A stretch of 64,000 bases of DNA from assembly GCF_900113705.1 (NCBI RefSeq), contig NZ_FOQI01000013.1, forward strand, positions 101,457 through 165,456, given 5' to 3'. Numbering within the stretch: position 1 is the stretch's first letter; each line of letters starts with the position of its first letter. Made by a program: the position numbers and the translations under genes. Positions 26,076 through 35,488 of this stretch are shown piece by piece. The notes below the pieces were generated by a model. It made no database searches. It was not told where the DNA came from and saw nothing but the letters and a program-made list of their open reading frames with translations. The stretch is from Collimonas sp. OK307. Lineage in GTDB: Bacteria; Pseudomonadota; Gammaproteobacteria; Burkholderiales; Burkholderiaceae_D.

Positions 26076-26762
26076 CTATTTCCCCACGATGACTTCAACA
26101 CTTATCTCCGTCTTGACTGCCTTGCCATCAATTTTTCCAGGTTCAAATATCTTTTCCTGAAATGCATTTATTAATAGTTGCAGCTCTTCTTCAGAGAAAT
26201 TCGAAGCACTGACGATGACATGGTCGACCTTTCCGAGCTCGTTAATTTGCAGACGAAGTTGTGCCGAACGAGCAACATTCCCCATCAATGCGGTCGCAAG
26301 TTCCATTGGGATGCCAAGCTGACCCGTTGTTTTTTCCCTGAGTTCCCACTCCTCGAAATAGTGGGCCTCCGGGGGCAAGATTGCATCAACGAACCGGGAT
26401 TTCGGACTCTGTCGCGGCTGGCCAGATGAGGCCTGGTCGCTTGACGGTTCCGCTATTTTTTCCTTGCGACTGTCGATGTCAACCGGTGGCGCGGTCAATT
26501 TGTCTGTTTCGATCTGCGCTGCTTTGAGAGTGACAAAACTGACATTGACGACATTGCTCGACAATGAGGTGGATTGCCTGGATTCGTAGACCAGGACTGG
26601 TGAGATGAAAACGGCATAAATCAAAAAACAATGCGCGGCAATCGCGAGCAAAAGCACTGTCAGGCGCCGCAATTGAATCGCGCCGGGAAAAACACCTCTC
26701 TCAAATCCAGGAAAATGATAAGGATTAACTCTGGCATCGGTAAAACTTAAACGGCGAGTCAT
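26076..26762 (-). CDS. TonB-like energy-transducer-type protein
   Basis: 228 residues. One hydrophobic segment (LTVLLLAIAAHCFLIYAVF, about residues 33-52) follows a basic N-terminus, then a polar Pro/Ser/Lys-rich linker (about 80-125). The C-terminal 90 residues form a TonB-like domain (QLRLQINELGKVDHVIV, then an alpha/beta tail). No ExbB/ExbD neighbours. It lies 194 bp upstream of pilE on the same strand, so it may be transcribed with the pilus genes or be independent. The partner receptor is unknown. Confidence 0.7.
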   Translation of the reverse strand: MTRRLSFTDARVNPYHFPGFERGVFPGAIQLRRLTVLLLAIAAHCFLIYAVFISPVLVYESRQSTSLSSNVVNVSFVTLKAAQIETDKLTAPPVDIDSRKEKIAEPSSDQASSGQPRQSPKSRFVDAILPPEAHYFEEWELREKTTGQLGIPMELATALMGNVARSAQLRLQINELGKVDHVIVSASNFSEEELQLLINAFQEKIFEPGKIDGKAVKTEISVEVIVGK

Positions 26763-27316
26763 GAGGCGATCTTATTCAAAACATTGCATAACAAGGCTTT
26801 ACACCGCCTCCGTAGATTTTGCCGCGGGCCAGGCAAAATACAGCGCTTTTCTCGTATAACTTCCAAAGTTTTGCGACTATCGGTGAAGTACATAAAAGGA
26901 CTGCATGTGAACATCGCAGTACATGCTCACATTTTTACCGTGCAAGTCTGACAGTATTATAGACATGGAATTTCCACAAAGTAATGCTTTGCTGTTCCGT
27001 TCATCGCCACGTAAATACCGCTTATCTTGAAGGCACCAAAATTGGTTAATCAACAACTTAAAAGACGGAGCGAGATACCCGTCTTTCTGACTTGATGACT
27101 TTCGTCCCGGTGGCGCTCGTGCCAGACAAATACCGAGAATCGCAAATGCTATAATCCGCGCTTTCCTGGAGTGTTTCCCGATGCTCTCAAGAGGTGATCC
27201 AGGGTAGTGCTTCTGTGAGTCTTTAGGCCATAGCCACTCTGGCATCAGCCAATCTATGGCGTGATATTTCTCCTTTGCCACGCACAGCGCGGCTTTTACG
27301 ATAATTGGAATTTGCT
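26763..27316. other. Gene-free region between the pilus cluster and the miaB operon
   Basis: About 550 bp. I see no convincing gene. An 8-bp hairpin AAAGACGG/CCGTCTTT lies at 27062-27087. An extended -10 promoter TGCTATAAT lies at 27147-27155 on the plus strand, which would give the downstream gene a leader of about 155 nt. A 134-codon minus-strand frame (26877-27281) has no recognisable features and is not called. Confidence 0.5.
27147..27155 (+). promoter_or_regulatory. Extended -10 promoter upstream of the miaB operon
   Basis: TGC followed by TATAAT; the -35 region is weak, as is usual for extended -10 promoters. It would transcribe the secreted hypothetical protein and probably miaB. Confidence 0.5.
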
Positions 27317-27667
27317 ATGTTGACAACAATTCGGCCAATCCGCCTGCTAATGATCTTCCTGCTGGCTACGCTGGCCTTTTCCGCGATGGCCGCACAGCGC
27401 GACTTCCCCGCCTCAACCCTGCGCGGCAAGCTGATCATCACCGACTATCCAAATGTCACCGTGAGTGGCAATGCATTACGGCTATCCCCCGGCTCCCGCA
27501 TCTGGAATACCGAACAGCTGACCCAGATCCCCAACTCGCTCGGCACCGATACCTACCTAGTGAATTACACCCTGAATCCCCAAGGCGATATCGACCGGGT
27601 CTGGATCCTCACGCCAGACGAGGCCAGTCAGAAAATCGAGACGCAGCGCAACGGCAACAAGTTGTAA
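27317..27667 (+). CDS. Secreted hypothetical protein
   Basis: 116 residues with a clear signal peptide (basic RPIR, hydrophobic core, cleavage after AMA near residue 26). The mature part is mostly beta-prone and contains GSRIWNTEQLTQIPNSLG and an NYTLNPQGDIDRVWILTPDEA ending, typical of small conserved periplasmic proteins of Burkholderiales, with no known function. The ATG is used rather than a TTG four codons upstream. Followed by miaB after 35 nt. Confidence 0.75.
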   Translation: MLTTIRPIRLLMIFLLATLAFSAMAAQRDFPASTLRGKLIITDYPNVTVSGNALRLSPGSRIWNTEQLTQIPNSLGTDTYLVNYTLNPQGDIDRVWILTPDEASQKIETQRNGNKL

Positions 27668-27702
27668 TTAAGTAGTAATCAAGTTGTAATTAAAGAGCAG
27701 TC

Positions 27703-29055
27703 ATGGAAAAAACGATGCAAAAGAAAGTATTCATCAAGACCTTCGGTTGTCAGATGAACGAGTACGACTCGGACAAGATGGCTGATGTCTTGAACGCCTC
27801 CGACGGCTTGATCAAGACTGATCGCCCGGAAGATGCCGACGTCATCCTGTTGAATACCTGCTCCGTGCGTGAGAAGGCGCAGGAGAAGGTGTTTTCCGAT
27901 CTGGGCCGCCTGCGCGAACTGAAGCGCAACAACCCCGATCTGCTGATCGGCGTCGGCGGCTGCGTGGCTTCGCAGGAAGGCGCGGCAATCGTCAAGCGCG
28001 CGCCGTATGTCGATATGGTATTCGGCCCGCAGACCTTGCACCGCTTGCCGGAAATGATCAGCCAGCGCCGTGCCACCGGTAACGCGCAAGTCGACATCAG
28101 CTTTCCTGAAATCGAGAAATTCGATCACATGCCGCCGGCCAAGGTCGAGGGTGCTACCGCATTCGTCTCGATCATGGAAGGCTGCAGCAAATATTGCAGC
28201 TACTGCGTGGTGCCTTACACCCGTGGCGAGGAAGTCTCGCGCCGGTTTGAAGACGTGCTGACTGAAGTGGCGGGACTGGCTGAACAAGGCGTCAAGGAAA
28301 TCACTTTGCTGGGCCAGAACGTCAATGCGTTCCGCGGCGCCATGGCGGATGGCGAGATTGCTGATTTCGCGCTGCTGATCGAGTACATCGCCGAGATTCC
28401 TGGCATCGAGCGGATCCGCTTTGTGACCAGCCATCCGAAGGAATTCACGCAACGCCTGATCGATACCTACGCCAAGGTGCCGAAGCTGGTCGACCATCTA
28501 TATCTGCCGGCACAGCACGGTTCGGACCGCATTTTGTCGGCCATGAAGCGCGGCTATACCGTGCTGGAATACAAATCGGTGATCCGGCGCTTGCGCCAGG
28601 TGCGTCCTAACATCACTATTTCGAGCGATTTCATTGTCGGTTTTCCGGGTGAAACGGATGCGGATTTCGACGCATTAATGAAACTGATTACCGATATCGG
28701 ATACGACAACAGCTTCAGCTTCATTTTCAGCCCGCGCCCGGGAACACCGGCCGCCAATCTGCAGGATGACACGCCGCATGAAGTCAAACTGAAACGGCTG
28801 CAGCAGTTGCAAGCCGTGATAGAAGAAAATATCGGCAAGATCAGTGCGGCGATGGTCGGCTCTGTGCAGCGCATCCTGGTTGAAGGCCCGTCCAAGAAAA
28901 ATCCAGCCGAATTCCAGGGCCGGACCGAGAATAACCGCGTAGTCAACTTTGATGCCGGCCCTGACGGCGCGCGTCTGATCGGTCAATTGATCGATGTGAA
29001 GATTACAGAAACCTATACCTACACACTGCGCGGCGAAATCGTCCTGGCAGAATAA
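27703..29055 (+). CDS. miaB: tRNA-2-methylthio-N6-dimethylallyladenosine synthase
   Basis: Radical-SAM methylthiotransferase that converts i6A37 to ms2i6A37. 450 residues. The N-terminal UPF0004 domain has the cysteines of the auxiliary cluster ([21 protein letters not shown]). The radical-SAM motif is CSKYCSYC near residue 165 and a TRAM domain forms the last 70 residues. ATG 27703 has AAAGAG nearby; ATG 27715 is an alternative. It modifies the product of MiaA encoded at 16.6 kb. Confidence 0.98.
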   Translation: MEKTMQKKVFIKTFGCQMNEYDSDKMADVLNASDGLIKTDRPEDADVILLNTCSVREKAQEKVFSDLGRLRELKRNNPDLLIGVGGCVASQEGAAIVKRAPYVDMVFGPQTLHRLPEMISQRRATGNAQVDISFPEIEKFDHMPPAKVEGATAFVSIMEGCSKYCSYCVVPYTRGEEVSRRFEDVLTEVAGLAEQGVKEITLLGQNVNAFRGAMADGEIADFALLIEYIAEIPGIERIRFVTSHPKEFTQRLIDTYAKVPKLVDHLYLPAQHGSDRILSAMKRGYTVLEYKSVIRRLRQVRPNITISSDFIVGFPGETDADFDALMKLITDIGYDNSFSFIFSPRPGTPAANLQDDTPHEVKLKRLQQLQAVIEENIGKISAAMVGSVQRILVEGPSKKNPAEFQGRTENNRVVNFDAGPDGARLIGQLIDVKITETYTYTLRGEIVLAE

Positions 29056-29114
29056 ATTAGTAATCTACGAGACCGCGCCCACCCACCACGCACACAAGAT
29101 AAGCAAACCACAGC

Positions 29115-30284
29115 TTGAAAACTAAAACTCCTACCCAGCCGCATTACTTCATCCCGCAACCGCTAGACAACACGCGGCTGGCGCATCTGTGCGGACCGCT
29201 CGATGAAAATCTGCGGCAGATTTCCGCGGCGCTGGATGTGTCGATTTTCCGGCGCGGCGACAAGTTTATTGCCGCCGGCACCAATGCGGAACGCGCGGTG
29301 GAAATTCTCGATCAGTTTTACGCGATCGCGAATAAAGTTATTTCTGTAGATGAAATCCAGTTGGCGCTAGTGGAACAACGCGCCAAGCTGGGCATGGGGA
29401 AGAAGCCGAAAGCCACCAAAAGCAACGGTAAGGCCAACGGTGAACCTGGCGACGAGGCTGGCGTTGATCCAGCCGATGCCGAGCTGACCGAGACCGATAT
29501 CGAAAGCCCGGTTCTGAAAACCCGGCGCAGCGATCTGCGTGGGCGCACTCCGCATCAAAGCCAATATATCCGTTCGATCCTGGAGCATGATGTGACACTG
29601 GGCATTGGCCCCGCCGGCACCGGCAAAACCTATCTGGCGGTGGCCTGCGCGGTCGACGCACTGGAGCGCGATGCCGTCAAGCGTATCGTACTGACCCGGC
29701 CAGCGGTCGAGGCTGGCGAACGCCTGGGTTTCCTGCCCGGCGACCTGGCGCAAAAAGTCGATCCTTACCTGCGCCCGTTGTATGACGCGCTGTACGATTT
29801 GCTCGGCTTCGACCGTACCCAGAAAATGTTTGAAAAACAGGCGATCGAGATCGCGCCGCTGGCGTACATGCGCGGCCGCACGCTGAACCACGCGTTCATC
29901 ATCCTGGACGAAGCGCAAAACACCACGCCGGAACAAATGAAAATGTTCCTGACCCGGATCGGCTTTGGCAGCAAAGCCGTAGTCACCGGCGACGTTACCC
30001 AGATCGACCTGCAGCGCGGCCAGAAGAGCGGCTTGATCGACGCCATGAACATCCTGAAAGATGTGCGCGGCATCGCCTTCACCCGCTTCAATAGCAGCGA
30101 CGTGGTGCGCCATCCTTTGGTAGCTCGCATTGTCGATGCCTATGAAACCGCATCGCAGGCCGCACCGGTTGCATCCACCCATGGTGTAATCGAAGCGGCC
30201 ACGCCGCAACCAGTCAAACCCGTCAAGCCGGTGCAAACCGGCATTACCAAAACCGCCCGCAGCCGCCATGCCGTCAAAAAATAA
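29115..30284 (+). CDS. phoH: PhoH-like ATPase
   Basis: Cytoplasmic P-loop ATPase/putative RNA helicase, 389 residues. An N-terminal KH-like region (about residues 15-85) precedes the PhoH domain with Walker [14 protein letters not shown] and Walker [16 protein letters not shown] Pro/Lys/Val-rich tail ends in basic residues. The start appears to be TTG with a poor ribosome site; no in-frame ATG fits the family N-terminus better. Overlaps ybeY by 17 nt; phoH-ybeY is a conserved pair linked to RNA metabolism. Confidence 0.93.
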   Translation: MKTKTPTQPHYFIPQPLDNTRLAHLCGPLDENLRQISAALDVSIFRRGDKFIAAGTNAERAVEILDQFYAIANKVISVDEIQLALVEQRAKLGMGKKPKATKSNGKANGEPGDEAGVDPADAELTETDIESPVLKTRRSDLRGRTPHQSQYIRSILEHDVTLGIGPAGTGKTYLAVACAVDALERDAVKRIVLTRPAVEAGERLGFLPGDLAQKVDPYLRPLYDALYDLLGFDRTQKMFEKQAIEIAPLAYMRGRTLNHAFIILDEAQNTTPEQMKMFLTRIGFGSKAVVTGDVTQIDLQRGQKSGLIDAMNILKDVRGIAFTRFNSSDVVRHPLVARIVDAYETASQAAPVASTHGVIEAATPQPVKPVKPVQTGITKTARSRHAVKK

Positions 30285-30744
30285 ACTCTCCTTGTCGGTG
30301 CAATATCCCGACCCGCGCCTGCAAGACAGCGTACCGCGCCCGCAGCTGAGGCGCTGGGTGCAGGCAGCTTTATTGGCGCCGGCGGAGCTGACGATTCGCT
30401 TTGTCGACGCCGAAGAAGGCCGCACCCTGAACCGCGACTATCGCGGCAAGGATTACGCTACCAATGTACTTACTTTCGCTTACTCCGAAGATGAGGAAGA
30501 AGGTCCGGGAGAAGATAACGGCATCACCCAGGCCGATATCATTCTTTGCACCGATGTATTGGAGCGTGAGGCGAAAGAGCAAGGCAAGACGCTGGTCGAA
30601 CACGCCGCACATCTGGTGGTGCATGGCGTCCTGCATGCGCAGGGCTATGACCATGAAGACGATGAAGAAGCGGCCGAAATGGAAGACCTGGAAATTGAGA
30701 TATTGGGCAAGCTGGGCTGGTCCAATCCCTACGCTGACCGATAG
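30268..30744 (+). CDS. ybeY: Endoribonuclease YbeY (rRNA maturation factor)
   Basis: Zinc-dependent single-strand RNase for 16S rRNA 3' maturation and ribosome quality control. 158 residues with the signature [13 protein letters not shown] containing the three metal-binding histidines, and the [10 protein letters not shown] segment. It starts inside phoH. An acidic insert ([13 protein letters not shown]) lies before the core. A terminator follows 18 nt downstream. Confidence 0.96.
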   Translation: MPSKNKLSLSVQYPDPRLQDSVPRPQLRRWVQAALLAPAELTIRFVDAEEGRTLNRDYRGKDYATNVLTFAYSEDEEEGPGEDNGITQADIILCTDVLEREAKEQGKTLVEHAAHLVVHGVLHAQGYDHEDDEEAAEMEDLEIEILGKLGWSNPYADR

Positions 30745-30761
30745 TTTTCTTCATCCCCGAC

Positions 30762-30788
30762 AAAAACGCCGCCCTTGCGGCGTTTTTT
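30762..30788 (+). terminator. Terminator of the miaB-phoH-ybeY unit
   Basis: 11-bp arms AAAAACGCCGC/GCGGCGTTTTT with a CCTT loop and a six-T run. Textbook rho-independent terminator. Confidence 0.92.
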
Positions 30789-30909
30789 ATTTCCGTAATC
30801 ACTCCTACATTTTATTGCTTAAAATCAATGACTTGCAATCAAAATGTTGCGATTAATTTATCAAAAATCTTCTCTTATCTTTTTAATTAATAAGATTATG
30901 ATGAATTCA

Positions 30910-30937
30910 TGTAATGAACCGGTTCGGCCTGCGACTA
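30910..30937 (+). promoter_or_regulatory. Possible ECF sigma-F-type promoter of the YedZ1-YedY1-MrpX-like set
   Basis: TGTAAT (30910-30915), 16 nt, CGACTA (30932-30937), similar in layout to GTAACC-N16-CGAA promoters of SigF-type ECF factors. It would start transcription near 30943. The spacer contains the palindrome GAACCGGTTC. A tentative match of few bases. Confidence 0.3.
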
Positions 30938-30979
30938 AGCCACATGAAAACCATCATTACACAGCTCCCGGAGACAAAC

Positions 30980-31036
30980 GTGAACCAAATCATGTTGCCC
31001 CAGTTGATCGTCGTCCCTCATGTACAGGCGGCCTAA
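30980..31036 (+). CDS. Possible 18-residue leader peptide abutting the cytochrome b gene
   Basis: GTG start with GGAGA 6 nt upstream. The frame reads an 18-residue mostly hydrophobic peptide and its TAA stop directly touches the ATG of the cytochrome b gene. An in-frame ATG at 30944 would extend it to 30 residues but lacks a ribosome site. It could couple translation into the next gene. Could be chance. Confidence 0.3.
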   Translation: MNQIMLPQLIVVPHVQAA

Positions 31037-31642
31037 ATGTCATCCTCTACACTCAAGCAGCCGGTCGTTCATCCAATCTGGCTACGCGTCACCCACTGGC
31101 TCAACGCGCTCGCCGTGGTCATCATGATCCTGAGCGGATGGCGCATCTATAACGCATCGCCGATTTTCTCGTTCCACATTCCCAGTGAGTGGACCTTGGG
31201 CGGGTGGCTAGGCGGCGCTTTGCAATGGCATTTTGCGGCGATGTGGCTGCTGCTATTCAACGGCCTGGTCTATCTGCTGTTCAATACTGCTAGCGGCCGC
31301 CTGTGGAAGAAATTTTTCCCGCTGCGTCCGTCCGAGGTGGTCCAGGATCTGTTCAAGGCGCTGCGCGGCAAGCTCCAGCACGACGCGCTCGACCACTACA
31401 ACGCGGTGCAAAAGCTGGCGTATGTCTCGGTCATCCTGGATTTGATACTGCTGGTGGTCTCTGGCCTGGCGATCTGGAAATCGGTGCAGTTCCCGTTCTT
31501 GCGCGAACTGATGGGCGGCTACGACACCGCCAGGATCGTGCATTTCTGCGCGATGAGCTTCCTGGTCGCATTTATTGTGGTGCACATCGTCATGGTGGCA
31601 CTGGTTCCACGCACGTTGCTAGCAATGCTGCGCGGCCGCTGA
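31037..31642 (+). CDS. Membrane cytochrome b (YedZ1-like), partner of the molybdoenzyme
   Basis: 201 residues, four to five hydrophobic helices, with haem-ligand histidines in RVTHWLNAL, the QWHFAAMW helix and the VHFCAMSF...VVHIVM helices. Belongs to the cytochrome b561/Ni-hydrogenase b-type family. Ends 10 nt before the molybdoenzyme gene, so it most likely feeds quinol electrons to that periplasmic enzyme, as YedZ1 does in Azospira. Ordinary MsrQ (YedZ) is a different fold. Confidence 0.8.
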   Translation: MSSSTLKQPVVHPIWLRVTHWLNALAVVIMILSGWRIYNASPIFSFHIPSEWTLGGWLGGALQWHFAAMWLLLFNGLVYLLFNTASGRLWKKFFPLRPSEVVQDLFKALRGKLQHDALDHYNAVQKLAYVSVILDLILLVVSGLAIWKSVQFPFLRELMGGYDTARIVHFCAMSFLVAFIVVHIVMVALVPRTLLAMLRGR

Positions 31643-31652
31643 GGAGATCACC

Positions 31653-32426
31653 ATGTTCAAGAAAACGCTCAACTCGACGCTCGACACTGAATCGATCCTG
31701 AAAGATGCTCGCAGTGAACTGGCCCTGCCATCGCGCCGGTTATTCGCAAAGCGGGCACTCACCCTCGGTGGCCTGTCGCTGCTGACCGGCTGCAATATTA
31801 CCGATGAACCCTCGGTCAATCGCATGCTTGAGCGCATCTCGCGCATGAACGATGGCGTGCAAGGATGGCTGTTCGAACCGAAACGCCTGGCGCCGACTTA
31901 CACTCAGGCCGAAATGACCCGGCCCTTCCCGTTCAACGCGTTTTACGGCATTGAGGAAGTGCCGGAAATCGACGGCAGCGATTATCAGCTGGAAGTGACC
32001 GGCCTGGTGACCAACAAACGCCCCTGGACGCTGGAGCAATTGCACAAGATGCCGCAGAACGAGCAGATAACCCGCCATATCTGCGTCGAAGGCTGGAGCG
32101 CCATCGGCCGTTGGGGTGGTATCCCGTTCTCTTATTTTCTGCAACAGATCGGCGCCGACCTGAGCGCCAAATATGTCGATTTTCAATGCGGGGATGATTA
32201 TCACACCAGCATCGACATGCCGACTGCCTTGCATCCGCAGACCCAGCTGACCCTGACTTACGACGGCCAGATCCTGCCGCCGAAATACGGCTTCCCGATG
32301 AAGTTGCGGATGCCGACCAAGCTCGGCTACAAAAATCCGAAACACATCACGTCTATCGAAGTAACGAACAAATACCCTGGCGGTTATTGGGAAGACCAAG
32401 GGTACAACTGGTTCGGCGGGTCGTGA
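31653..32426 (+). CDS. Tat-exported sulfite-oxidase-family molybdoenzyme (YedY1/MsrP-like)
   Basis: 257 residues. Twin-arginine motif SRRLFAKRAL followed by a hydrophobic stretch and CN, so a Tat-exported and possibly lipid-anchored protein. The molybdopterin domain has HICVEGWSAIGRWGG with the molybdenum-ligating Cys and GFPMKLRMPTKLGYK with cofactor-binding residues. Family members reduce methionine sulfoxide in periplasmic proteins or peptides. GAGGAG lies just upstream of the ATG. Flanked by the cytochrome b and the Met-rich protein. Confidence 0.85.
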   Translation: MFKKTLNSTLDTESILKDARSELALPSRRLFAKRALTLGGLSLLTGCNITDEPSVNRMLERISRMNDGVQGWLFEPKRLAPTYTQAEMTRPFPFNAFYGIEEVPEIDGSDYQLEVTGLVTNKRPWTLEQLHKMPQNEQITRHICVEGWSAIGRWGGIPFSYFLQQIGADLSAKYVDFQCGDDYHTSIDMPTALHPQTQLTLTYDGQILPPKYGFPMKLRMPTKLGYKNPKHITSIEVTNKYPGGYWEDQGYNWFGGS

Positions 32427-32501
32427 ATGCTGGCCCTGCAACCGTATTTATTGATTTATTGATTTTTTTGGCGCTTTTGCCACTTTTACCTGGAGATTGA
32501 A

Positions 32502-32786
32502 ATGAAAAAAAGCCTCACTACCCTGTTGGTTACTTGCCTGATGATGACTGCCGGCGGCGTTTATGCGCAAGATGCAATGAAGAAGGACGACATGTCCAAA
32601 GACGCTATGTCGAAGGATGCAATGACCAAACCGGCGATGGAAAAAGATGCAATGGGCAAGGACGCCATGGGACATGACGAAATGGCGAAGAAGAAAACAC
32701 ACAAGAAAATGCCTATGAAAAAAGAAGGCATGGCCAAAGATGAAATGAAGAAAGACGACATGGGAAAAGATGAAATGAAGAAATAA
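32502..32786 (+). CDS. Methionine-rich pentapeptide MXKDX-repeat protein (MrpX-like)
   Basis: 94 residues: a signal peptide ending VYA (residue 22) and a mature chain with 14 methionines in 72 residues, mostly in repeats of the form DAMSK or KDEMK. It has no cysteine after the signal peptide and no aromatic core, so it is probably unfolded. In Azospira suillum such a Met-rich peptide is a sacrificial scavenger of hypochlorite that is recycled by YedY1. Strong ribosome site (GGAG 7 nt before ATG). A terminator follows. Confidence 0.85.
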   Translation: MKKSLTTLLVTCLMMTAGGVYAQDAMKKDDMSKDAMSKDAMTKPAMEKDAMGKDAMGHDEMAKKKTHKKMPMKKEGMAKDEMKKDDMGKDEMKK

Positions 32787-32804
32787 TTACCATTTCCCCA
32801 ATAC

Positions 32805-32840
32805 GGCGAATATTGCTACATGGCATTATTCGCCTTTTTT
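32805..32840 (+). terminator. Terminator after the MXKDX-repeat gene
   Basis: GGCGAATA (32805-32812) pairs with TATTCGCC (32827-32834), followed by six T. It closes the three-gene set. Confidence 0.88.
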
Positions 32841-32964
32841 ATGTAAGAAAATCGCCTTCCGGAATCACGATATAAGCTTTCTGACACATGCGTTTCGTCG
32901 TCCTGTCACATATTTGTTGTATGCTATTGCTTCCAAAACAATGTGAAACCAAGGCTAACGCCAT

Positions 32965-33846
32965 ATGCCAGAGCACCCTAGTAGCGTCAAATCATTTGAC
33001 GCTAAACCCCACCGGTCATTATTTGAACGCCTGACCGCACTGATTTCTCCCGAACCTGAAAATCGCGCCGAACTGCTCGATGTGCTGCAAGATGCACACG
33101 ATCGCAACCTGATCGACGCCGACGCACTGTCGATGATCGAAGGCGTTTTCCAGGTCTCCGATCTTTCCGCCCGCGACATCATGATCCCGCGCTCGCAGAT
33201 GGACATGATCGACGTCACCAAGCCGATAGAAGACTGGATGCCGGAAGTCCTGTCGACCGCCCACTCGCGCTTCCCTGCCGTCGATGGTGAGCGCGACAAA
33301 GTGATCGGCATCCTGCTAGCAAAAGACTTGCTGCGCTACTACGCCGAAGATTCTTTCGATGTGCGCGACATGCTGCGGCCGGCAGTTTTTATCCCTGAAT
33401 CGAAACGCCTCAATGTCTTGCTGCGTGATTTCCGCGCCAATCGCAATCATATGGCGATCGTGGTCGATGAATACGGCGGCGTCGCCGGCCTGATCACGAT
33501 TGAAGACGTGCTGGAACAGATCGTCGGCGATATCGAAGACGAGTACGATTTCGATGAGGAAGAAGACAATATCCTCGCCATCCGCGACGGCGACCACGGC
33601 AGCCGCTGGCGGGTCAAGGCGCTGACCGAGATCGAACAATTCAACGAGACGCTGGAAACGGCGCTGGTCGATGAAGACGTCGATACCATTGGCGGCCTGG
33701 TCGCCAATCACCTGGGACGGGTACCGCGTAAAGGCGATGAGTTCACGATCGACAATGTGCGCTTTGAAGTATTGCGTGCCGATGCCCGCCAGGTACATGT
33801 CCTGCTGGTCGAGAAATTATCGGGACCGGCTCACGAAGAAGCCTGA
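32965..33846 (+). CDS. corC: CorC/HlyC-family CBS-domain protein
   Basis: 293 residues without the membrane DUF21 domain. Two CBS domains (about residues 72-190) contain ARDIMIPRSQMDMI and a MAIVVDEYGGVAGLITIEDVLEQIVGDIEDEYD region (positions about 160-192). The CorC_HlyC transporter-associated domain ends the protein. The family is linked to Mg/Co homeostasis. Next to lnt, as in E. coli (ybeX-lnt), and downstream of ybeY with the redox set inserted between. Gene name by synteny. Confidence 0.93.
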   Translation: MPEHPSSVKSFDAKPHRSLFERLTALISPEPENRAELLDVLQDAHDRNLIDADALSMIEGVFQVSDLSARDIMIPRSQMDMIDVTKPIEDWMPEVLSTAHSRFPAVDGERDKVIGILLAKDLLRYYAEDSFDVRDMLRPAVFIPESKRLNVLLRDFRANRNHMAIVVDEYGGVAGLITIEDVLEQIVGDIEDEYDFDEEEDNILAIRDGDHGSRWRVKALTEIEQFNETLETALVDEDVDTIGGLVANHLGRVPRKGDEFTIDNVRFEVLRADARQVHVLLVEKLSGPAHEEA

Positions 33847-33853
33847 AAAAAGA

Positions 33854-33893
33854 GTAGGCCGTAGCGGCGTGGCCCCACGCTGTTACGGCCTAC
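33854..33893. repeat. Palindromic unit between corC and lnt
   Basis: 10-bp arms GTAGGCCGTA/TACGGCCTAC enclose an inner stem GCGTGG/CCACGC, starting 8 nt after the corC stop. The GCGTGG core resembles the palindrome after plsY. The position just after a stop codon repeats the pattern. Confidence 0.55.
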
Positions 33894-33931
33894 CTGCCTA
33901 AGAGCAAGAAAGAGCAAAATCGCCGCTGCCT

Positions 33932-35488
33932 ATGAGTTTTCGCCCCACCTCGTTTTTTAAACTTCCGCTGCCGTTGGCTGCCTTATTGGCGGCCTTGACC
34001 GGCGCCATCAATGTATTCGCCTTCGCGCCGTTCGGGCTGTGGCCGATTCAATTGCTGACGCTGGCGCTGTTCGTGTTCTGCCTGCTCCGCGTTCCTGCTA
34101 TCAAATACGGCGCACTGCTGGGCTGGGCTTATGGCTTCGGCTGGATGGCGCATGGCGTTTACTGGATTTATATTTCGCTGCACGATTTTGGCGGCTTGCC
34201 GGCTTGGCTGGCGATGTTGGCGGTCGCGTTGCTGGCAGCTATCCTGGGGCTGTACACAGCCATGTGCGCCGCTGCTGCGCTCTGGTTACGGCAACGTTGG
34301 ACGAGTTCGCCGCTGCTGTTTGCCCTGGCAATCTTCCCGGCCCTGTGGGCGCTGTCGGAATGGGTGCGCGGCTGGTTGTTCACCGGCTTCCCCTGGCTGA
34401 TTTCGGGTTATGCCCACACTGGCAGCCCGCTGGCAGGTTTTGCGCCGTTGATCGGCGTGTACGGCATAGGCGGCATCTCGGCATTGATCGCGGGCTGCCT
34501 GGCTTTGCTGCCGCGCTACAAGCTGCCGGCTGCGGCGGCCCTGCTGATACTGGTCGCCGGCCTCGGTTTGCACCAGATTAACTGGACTGCGCCGCACGGC
34601 AAACCGATCACAGTGCGCCTGCTGCAGGGCAATGTGCCGCAGGAAGAAAAATTCAATACTGCGCAGATTGTGAATTCTCTGCGGCTTTATATCGATATGA
34701 TCCGCGCCGCGCCGGCAGACCTGATTGCCACGCCAGAGACCGCGATACCGGTCCTGCAAACCGAGCTGCCACCGGATTACTTGCCTGCCTTATCAGATTT
34801 CTCGCAGCAAACCGGCAGCCACATTGCGCTGGGAATCCCCTATATCGACGGCCCCTACCGCTACTCGAACAGTGTGATCGGCATCGCGCCCCAAGCCAAG
34901 GATCCCGCCGTCCATTACTTTCGTTACGATAAACAGCACCTGGTGCCGTTCGGCGAATTCGTGCCGTTCGGTTTCCGCTGGTTTGTCGACATGATGAACA
35001 TCCCGCTTGGCGATTTCAACCGCGGCGCCGCCATTCAGGCGCCATTCGCGGTGAAAGACCAATGGATATTGCCCAACATCTGCTACGAAGATTTGTTTGG
35101 CGAAGAAATTGCGGGTCAACTGGCCGCCACCCGCGCCGCCGGCGAGCCGACCGCCACGCTGCTGCTGAACATGTCGAATATCGCCTGGTTCGGAAACACA
35201 ATTGCATTACCACAACATTTACAGATCTCGCAAATGCGCAGCCTGGAAACCGGCCGCCCGATGCTACGCGCAACCAACACCGGCGCCACCGCCCTGATTG
35301 ATCCGCACGGCGTTGTCAGCGTCAAGCTGGCTCCGTATGAGCGCGCGACACTGGCCACATCCGTGCAAGGCTATAGCGGCACCACGCCGTATATACTGCT
35401 GGGCAACCGCCTGCTGGTGATCCTGGCCTTGCTGATGCTGGCGGGCAGCTGGTACTGTGGCCGCCGCAAAGCGCGCAAGCAGCCCTAA
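33932..35488 (+). CDS. lnt: Apolipoprotein N-acyltransferase
   Basis: Inner-membrane enzyme that N-acylates the N-terminal Cys of lipoproteins. 518 residues: about seven N-terminal membrane helices, then a periplasmic nitrilase-type domain with the catalytic triad in TPETAIP (Glu), YDKQHLVPFGEF (Lys) and NICYEDLFGE (Cys), and a last hydrophobic helix near the C-terminus. The substrate set includes lipoproteins such as the NodT-like efflux protein encoded at 58.8 kb. Confidence 0.96.
   Translation: MSFRPTSFFKLPLPLAALLAALTGAINVFAFAPFGLWPIQLLTLALFVFCLLRVPAIKYGALLGWAYGFGWMAHGVYWIYISLHDFGGLPAWLAMLAVALLAAILGLYTAMCAAAALWLRQRWTSSPLLFALAIFPALWALSEWVRGWLFTGFPWLISGYAHTGSPLAGFAPLIGVYGIGGISALIAGCLALLPRYKLPAAAALLILVAGLGLHQINWTAPHGKPITVRLLQGNVPQEEKFNTAQIVNSLRLYIDMIRAAPADLIATPETAIPVLQTELPPDYLPALSDFSQQTGSHIALGIPYIDGPYRYSNSVIGIAPQAKDPAVHYFRYDKQHLVPFGEFVPFGFRWFVDMMNIPLGDFNRGAAIQAPFAVKDQWILPNICYEDLFGEEIAGQLAATRAAGEPTATLLLNMSNIAWFGNTIALPQHLQISQMRSLETGRPMLRATNTGATALIDPHGVVSVKLAPYERATLATSVQGYSGTTPYILLGNRLLVILALLMLAGSWYCGRRKARKQP

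Noticed and set aside
26877..27281. 134-codon minus-strand frame
   Set aside because: No recognisable features, no ribosome site, and it covers the promoter of the downstream plus-strand gene.
30844..31152. 102-codon plus-strand frame upstream of the cytochrome b gene
   Set aside because: Overlaps the well-supported cytochrome start by over 100 nt in another frame; low-complexity residues without family match.
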